A stretch of 64,000 bases of DNA, from contig JAUXVN010000020.1 of assembly GCA_030684555.1 (NCBI GenBank), forward strand, positions 1-64,000, read 5' to 3'. The notes below the pieces were generated by a model, which worked only from the letters and a program-made list of their open reading frames with translations, was not told where the DNA came from and did no database searches. The position numbers and the translations under genes were made by a program. This DNA comes from Ignavibacteria bacterium. Lineage in GTDB: Bacteria; Bacteroidota; Ignavibacteria; Ignavibacteriales; Ignavibacteriaceae. Positions 18,397 through 26,805 of this stretch are shown piece by piece (position 1 is the stretch's first letter; each line of letters starts with the position of its first letter).

Positions 18397-19284
18397 ATGA
18401 AATCAAGTTATTCGCAAACTACTATTTGGATTATGGCAAGCCGCCCGAAAACCTTATTGGCTGCATTCGTTCCCGTTATTGTTGGCTCTTCTCTGGCTTT
18501 TATGCAGGGAAGTTTTCAACCGATTGCGGCTTTTGTTGCCCTTCTCTGTGCATTGTTAATTCAAATAGCTACAAATTTTACGAATGATCTCTATGATTTT
18601 TTAAAGGGAGCCGATAACAAAAAACGGGTTGGTCCGGTTCGAGTCTTAAATGCAGGTTTGGTTACACCAGAGAAGATGAAATTTGCAATATATCTTACTT
18701 TCTTTATGGCATTTGTTTTAGGACTTTATCTCGTCTATTTAACCGGAACAATAATTCTTATTGTCGGAATTGTTTCTATTATTGCGGGGTTGGCTTATAC
18801 TGCAGGTCCTTATCCCCTTGCCTATAATGGATTGGGGGATATTTTTGTCTTCGTATTTTTTGGTGTCGTTGGGACAGTCGGGACATATTATGTTCAGGTG
18901 CAAGAAATTAGTGCACTCTCCTTTCTTGCATCGATTCCTGTAGGTGCACTGATTACAAATATTTTGGTTGTAAACAATTATCGTGATATCGACCAGGATA
19001 GATTTACCGGAAAAAATACACTCGCAGTCAAATTAGGAAAAACTTTCTCCAGATATGAATATTTAATTTTGATGATATCATCGTTCTTTGTTCCATTTAT
19101 CTTTTATATTTTCTACGATATAAGTTTATGGATATTTCTACCATACCTTACATTACCTTTAGCGTATAAACTTGTAATCATGCTGTTCGAACTTCAAGGT
19201 GAACAATTGAATTCAACGCTTGAACTCACTGCTAAATTTTCCGCTTTGTACGGTCTCCTTTTTGCGATTGGGATAGTAATGTGA
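18397..19284 (+). CDS. menA: 1,4-dihydroxy-2-naphthoate polyprenyltransferase
   Basis: A 295-residue UbiA-superfamily membrane enzyme with about eight or nine hydrophobic segments. The two Asp-rich prenyl-diphosphate sites are NDLYDFLKGADNKKRVGP (about residues 66-83) and NNYRDIDQDRFTGKNTLAVK (about 190-209), in the MenA-specific forms. It attaches the isoprenoid tail to DHNA in the cytoplasmic membrane. It sits between menB (5 bases) and menE (10 bases). The methyltransferase that finishes menaquinone (MenG/UbiE) is not in the window. Confidence 0.96.
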   Translation: MKSSYSQTTIWIMASRPKTLLAAFVPVIVGSSLAFMQGSFQPIAAFVALLCALLIQIATNFTNDLYDFLKGADNKKRVGPVRVLNAGLVTPEKMKFAIYLTFFMAFVLGLYLVYLTGTIILIVGIVSIIAGLAYTAGPYPLAYNGLGDIFVFVFFGVVGTVGTYYVQVQEISALSFLASIPVGALITNILVVNNYRDIDQDRFTGKNTLAVKLGKTFSRYEYLILMISSFFVPFIFYIFYDISLWIFLPYLTLPLAYKLVIMLFELQGEQLNSTLELTAKFSALYGLLFAIGIVM

Positions 19285-19294
19285 GGATAAATTC

Positions 19295-20776
19295 ATGATG
19301 GATTCATCTTCCGGTTTTTTGGAAAATCATTGGTCAACTCTCACAGGATTAAAACCTTCAAACTCACTCGCATATATTGTTCAGAATGATATTGGCTTTG
19401 ATAATATTAACTATACTGATTTTTTTTCTACGGTTAAGCAGACTTTGTCTGCAATTCAAAAGCATGGGATAAGAGCTAAGGAGTATATTCCCCTTTATTC
19501 GCTCAACGATATTAATACAATCAAGGCAGTGTTCGCACTTTGGCTCAATGGGTCAATTCCCGTGATGATTAATAGTACTTTAACTTCTACCGAACAATCT
19601 AATATTCTTTCGCAATTCGATTTTGATTTTGTGCTAAGTCACTCACATCTACCCGAATCAATTTCTGACAGACATATAAAAACAATTATTTTAGACAAAT
19701 TGAAGCATACTTCCAAAGACTTCAATTCAATTGGTACAAATGATTTTAATATTGAGGATGATGCTCTTGTTATTTTTACCTCCGGTTCCTCTTCCACCCC
19801 AAAAGGAGTTGTTCACAAATTCAAATCACTTCTTAAAAGTTATGAATTAGGAAATAAATATTTCAATTACTCACAACAAGACAAGTGGTTGCTGACTTTA
19901 CCTATTTTCCACATAGGCGGATTTCAAATATTGCTTCGCTCTTTTTTATCGGGTGCGAGTGTTATAATCCCAAAATCTCAGAATATAAAAGATTTACAAA
20001 TTTCAATTGAATCACAAAATCCAAACTATATTTCACTTGTATCAACCCAATTTAAAAGATTATTAGAAGCAGATACAAAGGCTCCATATAATAATCATGT
20101 TTTATTAGGCGGCGGAAGAATAGAAACTGAGCTTATATATGAAGGTATTAAAAAGGGATGGAATCCATATAAAGTTTATGGTTCATCAGAGACTGCTGCA
20201 TTTATAAGCGTACTGGATATTAAAAATTTCAATAAGTTTAATAATTCAGCAGGCGAATTGTTAGGCGAAGTTAAAGTAGAAATTCTTTATGACGAGAATG
20301 ATAAATCAAGCGGAGAAATTGTAATTAAATCTCCCACATTATTTGATCGATATTTAAATGATGAAATAGAAACTTCTAAGAGATTGAAAAACGGTAAATA
20401 TCATGCCGGTGATTTTGGCTATATGATGGATGATTTATTATTTATAGTTAACAGAAGAACTGATTTAATTATTTCAGGCGGAGAAAATATTAATCCAAAT
20501 GAGATTGAAGAGGTTCTACTTAATCATCCAAAAATTAAAGAGGTTTGTGTTTTAGGTATTAAGGATGAAGAATGGGGCGAAATTGTTTGTGCTGTTATAG
20601 TTCCTATGGATGAAATAGATATAAGTGAAAATGAGATTAAGAACTTTCTAAAATCAAACTTAACGGGATATAAAATTCCAAAAAAAATCTTCTTCTTGGA
20701 TGCACTACCCAAAACAGAGCTTGGGAAAGTTAAACGGTCAGAACTCTTATCATTACTTCAAAATCTTAATCAATAA
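19295..20776 (+). CDS. menE: o-succinylbenzoate-CoA ligase
   Basis: A 493-residue ANL-superfamily adenylating enzyme. The P-loop is FTSGSSSTPKGVVHKF. Further motifs are LPIFHIGGFQILLRS, YGSSETAAF, YHAGDFGYM and the C-terminal lid lysine in LPKTELGKVKRSEL. With menB and menA next to it, the substrate is taken as o-succinylbenzoate. The first two codons are both ATG (19295 and 19298). Its stop codon abuts the stop of the convergent thioesterase gene with no bases between, so no terminator separates them. Confidence 0.93.
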   Translation: MMDSSSGFLENHWSTLTGLKPSNSLAYIVQNDIGFDNINYTDFFSTVKQTLSAIQKHGIRAKEYIPLYSLNDINTIKAVFALWLNGSIPVMINSTLTSTEQSNILSQFDFDFVLSHSHLPESISDRHIKTIILDKLKHTSKDFNSIGTNDFNIEDDALVIFTSGSSSTPKGVVHKFKSLLKSYELGNKYFNYSQQDKWLLTLPIFHIGGFQILLRSFLSGASVIIPKSQNIKDLQISIESQNPNYISLVSTQFKRLLEADTKAPYNNHVLLGGGRIETELIYEGIKKGWNPYKVYGSSETAAFISVLDIKNFNKFNNSAGELLGEVKVEILYDENDKSSGEIVIKSPTLFDRYLNDEIETSKRLKNGKYHAGDFGYMMDDLLFIVNRRTDLIISGGENINPNEIEEVLLNHPKIKEVCVLGIKDEEWGEIVCAVIVPMDEIDISENEIKNFLKSNLTGYKIPKKIFFLDALPKTELGKVKRSELLSLLQNLNQ

Positions 20777-21184
20777 TTACTCGATCATAAATCTTCTAAG
20801 ATTTTCTTCCAATTTCCCGGGCATTGCTTTTTTCTTCCACAATTTTTTATCAACAAAAACATGAACGGTTTTTACTTCAACACAAAGTTCATTCTTTTGA
20901 TTAAAGCATTCGTAACTCAGTTCAAATGAAGAAGATTTTAGTTTAGAAACTTTTATCTCAATTCTTATTTCATCATTATACTTAAATGGGATTCTGTAAC
21001 CGGCTTCACTTTTTATTATTGGAACAACATAATCTTCATTAAGCCAATAATCTTCACTAAGATTAAATGATGAAATCATAGCTTCGTAAGCTGAGTGAGT
21101 GAAAAAAAATATTCTACCATAAAAAAGTATTCCTGCCGGGTCACAATCGTGGAATGATATTATTGATTTAGAATTAAAACTCAT
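20777..21184 (-). CDS. hotdog-fold acyl-CoA thioesterase, candidate DHNA-CoA hydrolase
   Basis: A 135-residue 4-hydroxybenzoyl-CoA thioesterase-family protein. The catalytic Asp is D15 in DCDPAGILFYGRI, the AlaGly-containing active-site loop of this class. The family includes dedicated 1,4-dihydroxy-2-naphthoyl-CoA hydrolases (MenI), which release DHNA between the MenB and MenA steps. Position beside the menHBAE operon supports that role, but it is on the opposite strand and other acyl-CoA substrates are possible. ATG at 21184 is the start. It diverges from the PorV/PorQ-like gene across 185 bases. Confidence 0.8.
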   Translation of the reverse strand: MSFNSKSIISFHDCDPAGILFYGRIFFFTHSAYEAMISSFNLSEDYWLNEDYVVPIIKSEAGYRIPFKYNDEIRIEIKVSKLKSSSFELSYECFNQKNELCVEVKTVHVFVDKKLWKKKAMPGKLEENLRRFMIE

Positions 21185-21369
21185 TTTGGAACCTGACTTT
21201 CTATTTAAAAAGATTTTTTAGAGAGAACTTTGGATATTGCTACGGTCATGCAAATCATTTATTTTTGTTTAGGAATTAAAATTTAATCAATATTATATTT
21301 TTACCAATATTTACCTTGCCTTTAGAATCATCATTAATTATAATCGTTTATGAAATTTAAGGAATTTTT

Positions 21370-22302
21370 ATGCAATTGTTAAGGTTAGTCGGGATTTTAT
21401 TAATTTGTGTAACCACTGAAATCTTTTCGCAAAATACATTCGAATTTTTACGTGTTGATATGAGCCCCAGAGCTGCAGCACTCGGTGGAAGTTTTTCTGC
21501 AAGCGGTGATGATGCAGATGTAATTTTTCATAATCCTGCCGGATTAAAACTCTTACAGGAAATGCCAATTTCTATTTCGTATTTAAATCATTTACTGGAT
21601 ATAAATTTTGCTTCGATTTCAATTTCAAAAAAGTTTGATAATTCTTCGAGTTTCGGTGCAGCAATAAAATATGCTAATTACGGAACCTTCACAAAAGCTG
21701 ATGATTTTGGAAATCGTTCAAGTGAATATGGAGCAAATGATGTAGCATTAATTATTGGTTACGCCGGAGAAATTGATGAGAACTTTTATTACGGTGCAAA
21801 TGCAAAATTTATTTATTCAGGAATCGAAAGTTATTCTTCAACAGCGGCTGCAGTTGATTTAGGTGTTTATTATATAATACCTTCCGAGCAATTGAACATA
21901 TCATTCTCAGTTCTGAATTTAGGAGCTCAACTATCTTCTTACATCTCAACTAAGGAAAGTCTTCCAATTGATGTGAATATTGGTTTCGCAAAAAAATTGA
22001 CTCATCTCCCATTGAGATTGTTCCTTGATTTTAACAGAATTCAGGAGAGTGAAGACGGAATTATAAGTAGACTAAATAATTTTTCAATTGGTGGTGAGTT
22101 TACTCTTAGTAAAGTTTTAAGACTTAGAGCAGGTTATGACAATCAGAAAAGAAAAGAACTGAAAGTCGGAACATTTGCCGGATTAGCAGGATTTAATATC
22201 GGTTTAGGAATTGTTATTAAAGAATATATTTTCAATTACGCCTACTCCTCAATGGGGCAAATCGGAACTTTACATCGAATAGGCGTAAATACAACCTTAT
22301 AA
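21370..22302 (+). CDS. PorV/PorQ-family outer-membrane protein
   Basis: A 310-residue exported beta-barrel protein. A signal peptide (about 1-20, ending TEIFSQ) is followed by FLRVDMSPRAAALGGSFSA and DADVIFHNPAGL, the signature of the PorV/PorQ (UPF0164) family. The alternating beta-strand pattern continues to the C-terminus. Family members take part in T9SS as cargo shuttle or barrel components. No other T9SS core genes are in the window, so its precise role here is inferred. The stop is 1 base from the stop of the convergent TPR gene. Confidence 0.8.
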   Translation: MQLLRLVGILLICVTTEIFSQNTFEFLRVDMSPRAAALGGSFSASGDDADVIFHNPAGLKLLQEMPISISYLNHLLDINFASISISKKFDNSSSFGAAIKYANYGTFTKADDFGNRSSEYGANDVALIIGYAGEIDENFYYGANAKFIYSGIESYSSTAAAVDLGVYYIIPSEQLNISFSVLNLGAQLSSYISTKESLPIDVNIGFAKKLTHLPLRLFLDFNRIQESEDGIISRLNNFSIGGEFTLSKVLRLRAGYDNQKRKELKVGTFAGLAGFNIGLGIVIKEYIFNYAYSSMGQIGTLHRIGVNTTL

Positions 22303-22303
22303 G

Positions 22304-23452
22304 CTATTCAGTATATGGTCTTTCAAGATAGAGTTTAGCATGAAAATGTGATTGGCTAAACTCTTTCATATTTAACACATCTTTATATTTTAATATCGCA
22401 TCTTCTCTTCTACCTTGCAAATCATCAATGTAAGCAAGATAAAGAACTGAATTAACTAAAAAACCGGATGGTGATTTTCCTTCAATTTCACGAGAAAGTT
22501 TTTCAGATTGTTCAAGATAAACTTTTGCGGAATCTGCTGATCTTATATTTTTATAATATATTCCCTTATAATAAGCTGCTTCACGCTCAGTTTTAGTATT
22601 ATATCCCGGAAGTCCGTTTTTACATCTCTCAAATACATCAGAAAAGATTGTGAAATATTCAAGATCACTCCCCTTTCGAACTGCTAATCTCCCGAGCCAT
22701 CTTTGAAAATTGGGATTATCGGGAAACTCCTGACTTAGACTTAACGCATACTCATAAGCTTTGTATGGATCGTTTTCAAACTGATTATATAATGTCATTA
22801 GAAAATATTTAGCTTCAAACTTAGCGTACTTTCCGAAGTTGGCAGTATTATTCAATTGTTGGATTCCTTTAACCTTATCACCTGACGGAAAGAAAAACAT
22901 CAGAGGTTTTATCAACGGATAACGATCAGGAATTACATCTGCGTAATAATTATAAATACCAAATCCGAGTTCAACATCTTTATTCTCCGGATCAAGCTTA
23001 TAAGCGTACTCAACAATAGGTAAAGCCTGACGACCATCATCAGCAGCTTTTAACCAACTTTCTCTCACCGCGCGAAGTCTTCCCCTAAAACCAATTGCTC
23101 CCCCTTTGAAAAAAAGGGCATCAACATTTTTTGGTTCCTTTTCCAAAATATTATCACATTGGAAAATCACATCTTCAAGTTTTTGAAACAGAATATCGTC
23201 ATATTTTTCTTCATCGAGGTCAAGGAGAATTTTCCACCAATCAATCATGGCTAAGAAAAAACGACCGGCAGGATGTTCCGGATAACTTGCAATCACTTGC
23301 CGGAATGTAACTTCTGCATCCTCAAACTTTATATTGTAAATTTCTCTAATCCCTTTATTAACAAGGGAATCGAAAGTAGCATCGTTTGCAAATAATTTTC
23401 CGTTAAATATTAAAAAGATTGTTGATACAATTATTAAATATTTTTTTAACAT
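22304..23452 (-). CDS. exported TPR-type protein of unknown function
   Basis: A 382-residue protein from ATG at 23452 (MLKKYLIIVSTIFLIFNG, a signal peptide). The body is helical with tetratricopeptide-like repeats: KFEDAEVTFRQVIASYPEHPAGRFF, FQRWLGRLAVRK and others, with later units such as DDLQGRREDAILKYKDVL. Such repeats act as protein-protein scaffolds in the periplasm. No catalytic motif is seen. The frame could start 2 codons earlier at GTG (23458), but the ribosome site AAGGTG fits ATG. Downstream it runs tail to tail into the PorV/PorQ-like gene; upstream lies glyS, 46 bases away on the same strand. Confidence 0.75.
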   Translation of the reverse strand: MLKKYLIIVSTIFLIFNGKLFANDATFDSLVNKGIREIYNIKFEDAEVTFRQVIASYPEHPAGRFFLAMIDWWKILLDLDEEKYDDILFQKLEDVIFQCDNILEKEPKNVDALFFKGGAIGFRGRLRAVRESWLKAADDGRQALPIVEYAYKLDPENKDVELGFGIYNYYADVIPDRYPLIKPLMFFFPSGDKVKGIQQLNNTANFGKYAKFEAKYFLMTLYNQFENDPYKAYEYALSLSQEFPDNPNFQRWLGRLAVRKGSDLEYFTIFSDVFERCKNGLPGYNTKTEREAAYYKGIYYKNIRSADSAKVYLEQSEKLSREIEGKSPSGFLVNSVLYLAYIDDLQGRREDAILKYKDVLNMKEFSQSHFHAKLYLERPYTE

Positions 23453-23455
23453 AAT

Positions 23456-23461
23456 CACCTT
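23456..23461 (-). promoter_or_regulatory. ribosome binding site of the TPR gene
   Basis: AAGGTG on the minus strand with its GG 5 bases before ATG at 23452. It overlaps the alternative GTG start at 23458, so that start is unlikely. Confidence 0.55.
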
Positions 23462-23498
23462 CTCGTTTGCAATTTAATTATTCTAAAACTGCTTTTGT

Positions 23499-24980
23499 CT
23501 ATCCAATAATTTTTCGGATTAAATAATTTTTTAATTCATCAATCAAAATACGCTCTTGAAGCATCGAATCTCTCTCACGAACAGTAATAGTATTATCTTC
23601 GAAAGTTTGTGTATCAATAGTAAAACAATATGGTGTACCTGCTTCATCCTGGCGTCTATAGCGTCTACCGATAGCACCTTTATCGTCATAAAACACTTTG
23701 AAATTTTTTCGCAGTTCGGTTTCAATTTTTCTGGCAACTTTAGGCATTCCATCTTTGTTTACTAAAGGTAATATTGCTGCTTTTATTGGAGCTATTTTGG
23801 GATTGAAACGTAATACAACTCGAACTTCACCATTAACTTCTTCTTCATAATAAGCATCAATAAAAAATGCCATAAATGAACGGCTTGCCCCTGCTGATGT
23901 TTCGATTATAAAAGGAATGAATTTCTCTTTTGCTTCTTCATCAAAATACTTTAATGATTTACCCGAAAATTGTTCGTGACGACTTAGATCAAAATCAGTA
24001 CGGTTATGAATTCCTTCAATTTCTCCCCAGCCAAAAGGAAATTCATATTCAATATCTGTAGCCGCATCAGCATAATGTGCAAGTTTTTCATGGTCGTGAT
24101 AGCGTAGTTTGTTTGGTGTCATACCAAGCGATTTGAACCATTCTAATCTCTCAGATTTCCAATAGTCAAACCATTTTTGAGCATCAGATGGTCTTACAAA
24201 AAATTGCATTTCCATCTGCTCAAACTCACGGGTTCTAAAGAGAAAATTTTTTGTGTTTATTTCATTTCTAAATGCTTTGCCAATTTGTGCAATTCCGAAT
24301 GGAAGTTTTTGTCTGGAACTTCCCTGTACATTCAAAAAATTAACAAAAATTCCCTGAGCAGTTTCAGGTCGTAAATAAACAACCGAACTAGTATCTTCCA
24401 AAGGACCGATGAATGTTTTGAACATCAAATTAAATAAACGGGCTTCTGTAAAAGTTCCCTTGTTTCCACACTGAGGACAATTTATTTCCGTCAATAAAAT
24501 TTTGTTACATGAGTCATCATCTAAGATTAAATTAAATATTACGTTGATTTCATTTTCATCATCTCCTAAACCGTTTACTTTTTCTTTATACTCGACTGAA
24601 TCAACTTTGGTTATAAATTCTTGAAGATATTTTTTTTTCTTTTTGGAAGCTAATGTTTCTACAAGAATATCCAATCTAAACCTCGATTTACATTGCTTGC
24701 AATCAATCATTGGATCGCTGAAATTTTCGACATGACCTGAAGCTTCCCATACCTTTGGATGCATAAGAATAGAAGCATCAAGACCTTCGACGTTTTCACG
24801 ATAGGTCATGAACTTCCACCACTCTTCTTTAATATTTTTTAATAATTCAACCCCGAGTGGACCGTAATCCCAGCAACCATTAAGTCCACCATAAATTTCA
24901 CTCGATTGGAAAACGAAGCCTCTCCTTTTAGCTAAGGAAACTATTTTTTCAACCACATCCGATTTTTTCTTCTCTTGCAT
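23499..24980 (-). CDS. glyS: glycine--tRNA ligase, dimeric type
   Basis: A 493-residue class II synthetase of the single-chain alpha2 type rather than the alpha2beta2 type. It starts at ATG 24980 (MQEKKKSDVVEKIVSLAKRR); 14 codons upstream are open but do not match the family. The segments FVFQSSEIYGGLNGCWDYGP, YLRPETAQGIFVNF, FGIAQIGKAFRNEI (motif 2 region) and FIIETSAGASRSFMAF are diagnostic. A zinc-binding pair is present as CKQCK and CPQCG. The C-terminal anticodon domain includes VFYDDKGAIGRRYRRQDEAG. It charges tRNA-Gly. Divergent from the Sel1 gene. Confidence 0.96.
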   Translation of the reverse strand: MQEKKKSDVVEKIVSLAKRRGFVFQSSEIYGGLNGCWDYGPLGVELLKNIKEEWWKFMTYRENVEGLDASILMHPKVWEASGHVENFSDPMIDCKQCKSRFRLDILVETLASKKKKKYLQEFITKVDSVEYKEKVNGLGDDENEINVIFNLILDDDSCNKILLTEINCPQCGNKGTFTEARLFNLMFKTFIGPLEDTSSVVYLRPETAQGIFVNFLNVQGSSRQKLPFGIAQIGKAFRNEINTKNFLFRTREFEQMEMQFFVRPSDAQKWFDYWKSERLEWFKSLGMTPNKLRYHDHEKLAHYADAATDIEYEFPFGWGEIEGIHNRTDFDLSRHEQFSGKSLKYFDEEAKEKFIPFIIETSAGASRSFMAFFIDAYYEEEVNGEVRVVLRFNPKIAPIKAAILPLVNKDGMPKVARKIETELRKNFKVFYDDKGAIGRRYRRQDEAGTPYCFTIDTQTFEDNTITVRERDSMLQERILIDELKNYLIRKIIG

Positions 24981-25150
24981 TTTTATCCGTAAATATTTTA
25001 TAAATAATTTGAAATATAGCAAAAAGGGATTAATCTTTTTGTACGTTTTGATAATCTAAAGTAGTAACAAGTGCAAAAGTTTTTACTGATTTCATTCTTT
25101 ATGATGAGATTAGTAATTTGTAACGTTTGAATATTATCCAAATCTATTTA

Positions 25151-25156
25151 ACGGAG
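25151..25156 (+). promoter_or_regulatory. ribosome binding site implying a CTG start
   Basis: ACGGAG lies 5 bases before the CTG at 25162. That codon opens a textbook signal peptide (Lys-Lys-Arg then a hydrophobic core) which no in-frame ATG, GTG or TTG can supply completely. Confidence 0.5.
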
Positions 25157-25161
25157 TTTAA

Positions 25162-26718
25162 CTGAAGAAGAGAATATTAGTCTCATTTATTTTATTGTTG
25201 ATTGTATTTTTAAATTCTGATTTATTTCCACAGGACTCAACGGGTAGTTTAGCTTTTAAACGAAAGAACTCTGTTGATAGAATTAGATTTTACCCGTCAT
25301 ACAGTTTTTCATATCAGCTTTGGCAAAGGTTTATGTTGACTAAGGATGCTAACGCGGGAGATCCTACAGCACAACACGAGCTGGGAATTCGATATTTACT
25401 TGGGGATGGATTTGAGTGTGATACAGTCGAAGCAGTTGAATGGATCGGGAAAGCAGCAGAAAAGAAATTCACTCCCGCATTATATAATTATGCATTAATA
25501 CTTCTTAATGGAATTGGGGGAAATTGGAATCCATTTAATGCATTTCAACTTATGAAAGAAGCTGCAAATAAAGGGATGCGAGAAGCTCAATATGCATACG
25601 GACTTTTTTATACGGATAATCTTGTTGTTCGTAAAGATATGAATACTGCATATTACTGGCTGAAAAAATCATCTGATAATGATTTCACTCCTGCAGCCGA
25701 AGTTATAAGTGAATTTATGCAATCAGGTTTTAATCCTCCTGCAAGTTTTGAACTTCAGCAAACAAATGATTCAATCACAAAACCAGATACTACTAAAAAT
25801 AATTATCAGCCAATAATCGTACCTTCAAGTTCATTAGTCTATCTTGACTTAACCCAAACTCAAGATTCAATTCGTCAAATCGAAGATGATGATATTCTAA
25901 AACAGTTCATAACTCATACCAAATTGAATGTAGACAGTTCATTAACTGATTACAATTTCGATAATTTCGATTTTGCAAAATACATTGATACAATTAAATT
26001 GAATGCTGAATATGGTAGTCCTGAAGCACATGCTCTTATCGGATTGCTTTATCAAAAAGGAAAATATTATTCCAAAGATCCAATTAAAGCTGCTAAGCAT
26101 TACATGATGGCAATAAGATTAGAAAGCCCTTTCTCTCCGTCACTACTATGGCAGCTTGTTAGCAAATATGATTTGATAAAGGATTTAAAAGAAGCAGTTA
26201 ATCAAAATAACTTCGATGCAAAATATGTCTGGGCAGGAATTCATGCGATGGGTTTCCGTTCTTATATAACAGATGACGATGCCTTAAAACTTCTAACATC
26301 AGCTTCAACTAACTCTCACATTCCCTCCATGATAGAATTGGGGTATTCTTTAATAAATGGTAATCTTAGCAAGCTTGATCGCGATGAAGGCAAACTGTGG
26401 TGGGAAAAAGCATCAGAGCTAAATAGTATTGAAGCTAAAACACGACTTCTCTTTTTAGATGCATTACAGCTCACAAATTTTAATAATATCGGAATATCTA
26501 TTGATTATCTTGTCCATGCTGAAGATAAAGGCTCCTTGTTAGCTCAAATAATACTTGGATACTATTATGAAATGGGTTTTGGTTTTATTCAAAACGAAGG
26601 TAGAGCAGCACAATATTATCGCAAGGCTGCATCTAGGGGATCTAAAATTGCAATGAACGCATTAACACGACTCTATAATAAAAAGAGACCCACCGATAGA
26701 ATATTTAGCATAGATTAA
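25162..26718 (+). CDS. exported Sel1-repeat (TPR-like) protein
   Basis: A protein of about 518 residues with Sel1-like repeats. Units such as AQHELGIRYLLGDGFECD, ALYNYALILLNGIGGNW, AQYAYGLFYTDNLVV, AHALIGLLYQKGKYYSKD and AQIILGYYYEMGFGFIQNEG follow the A-x2-LG-x2-Y-x2-G pattern in two clusters (roughly residues 65-185 and 275-505). A linker between them is rich in Ser/Thr/Asp/Gln. Sel1 proteins are scaffolds for envelope complexes. The start is uncertain: TTG at 25195 leaves a truncated signal peptide, whereas CTG at 25162 gives MKKRILVSFILLLIVFLNS with a suitable ribosome site. It stands alone between glyS and thrA. Confidence 0.8.
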   Translation: MKKRILVSFILLLIVFLNSDLFPQDSTGSLAFKRKNSVDRIRFYPSYSFSYQLWQRFMLTKDANAGDPTAQHELGIRYLLGDGFECDTVEAVEWIGKAAEKKFTPALYNYALILLNGIGGNWNPFNAFQLMKEAANKGMREAQYAYGLFYTDNLVVRKDMNTAYYWLKKSSDNDFTPAAEVISEFMQSGFNPPASFELQQTNDSITKPDTTKNNYQPIIVPSSSLVYLDLTQTQDSIRQIEDDDILKQFITHTKLNVDSSLTDYNFDNFDFAKYIDTIKLNAEYGSPEAHALIGLLYQKGKYYSKDPIKAAKHYMMAIRLESPFSPSLLWQLVSKYDLIKDLKEAVNQNNFDAKYVWAGIHAMGFRSYITDDDALKLLTSASTNSHIPSMIELGYSLINGNLSKLDRDEGKLWWEKASELNSIEAKTRLLFLDALQLTNFNNIGISIDYLVHAEDKGSLLAQIILGYYYEMGFGFIQNEGRAAQYYRKAASRGSKIAMNALTRLYNKKRPTDRIFSID

Positions 26719-26805
26719 TATATCCCTCTTCTTGTTTAAACCAACTCCTATAATTAACTTTGTAAAATCTTCAATAAAATATTTTTATAAATACATTGGG
26801 CATAA

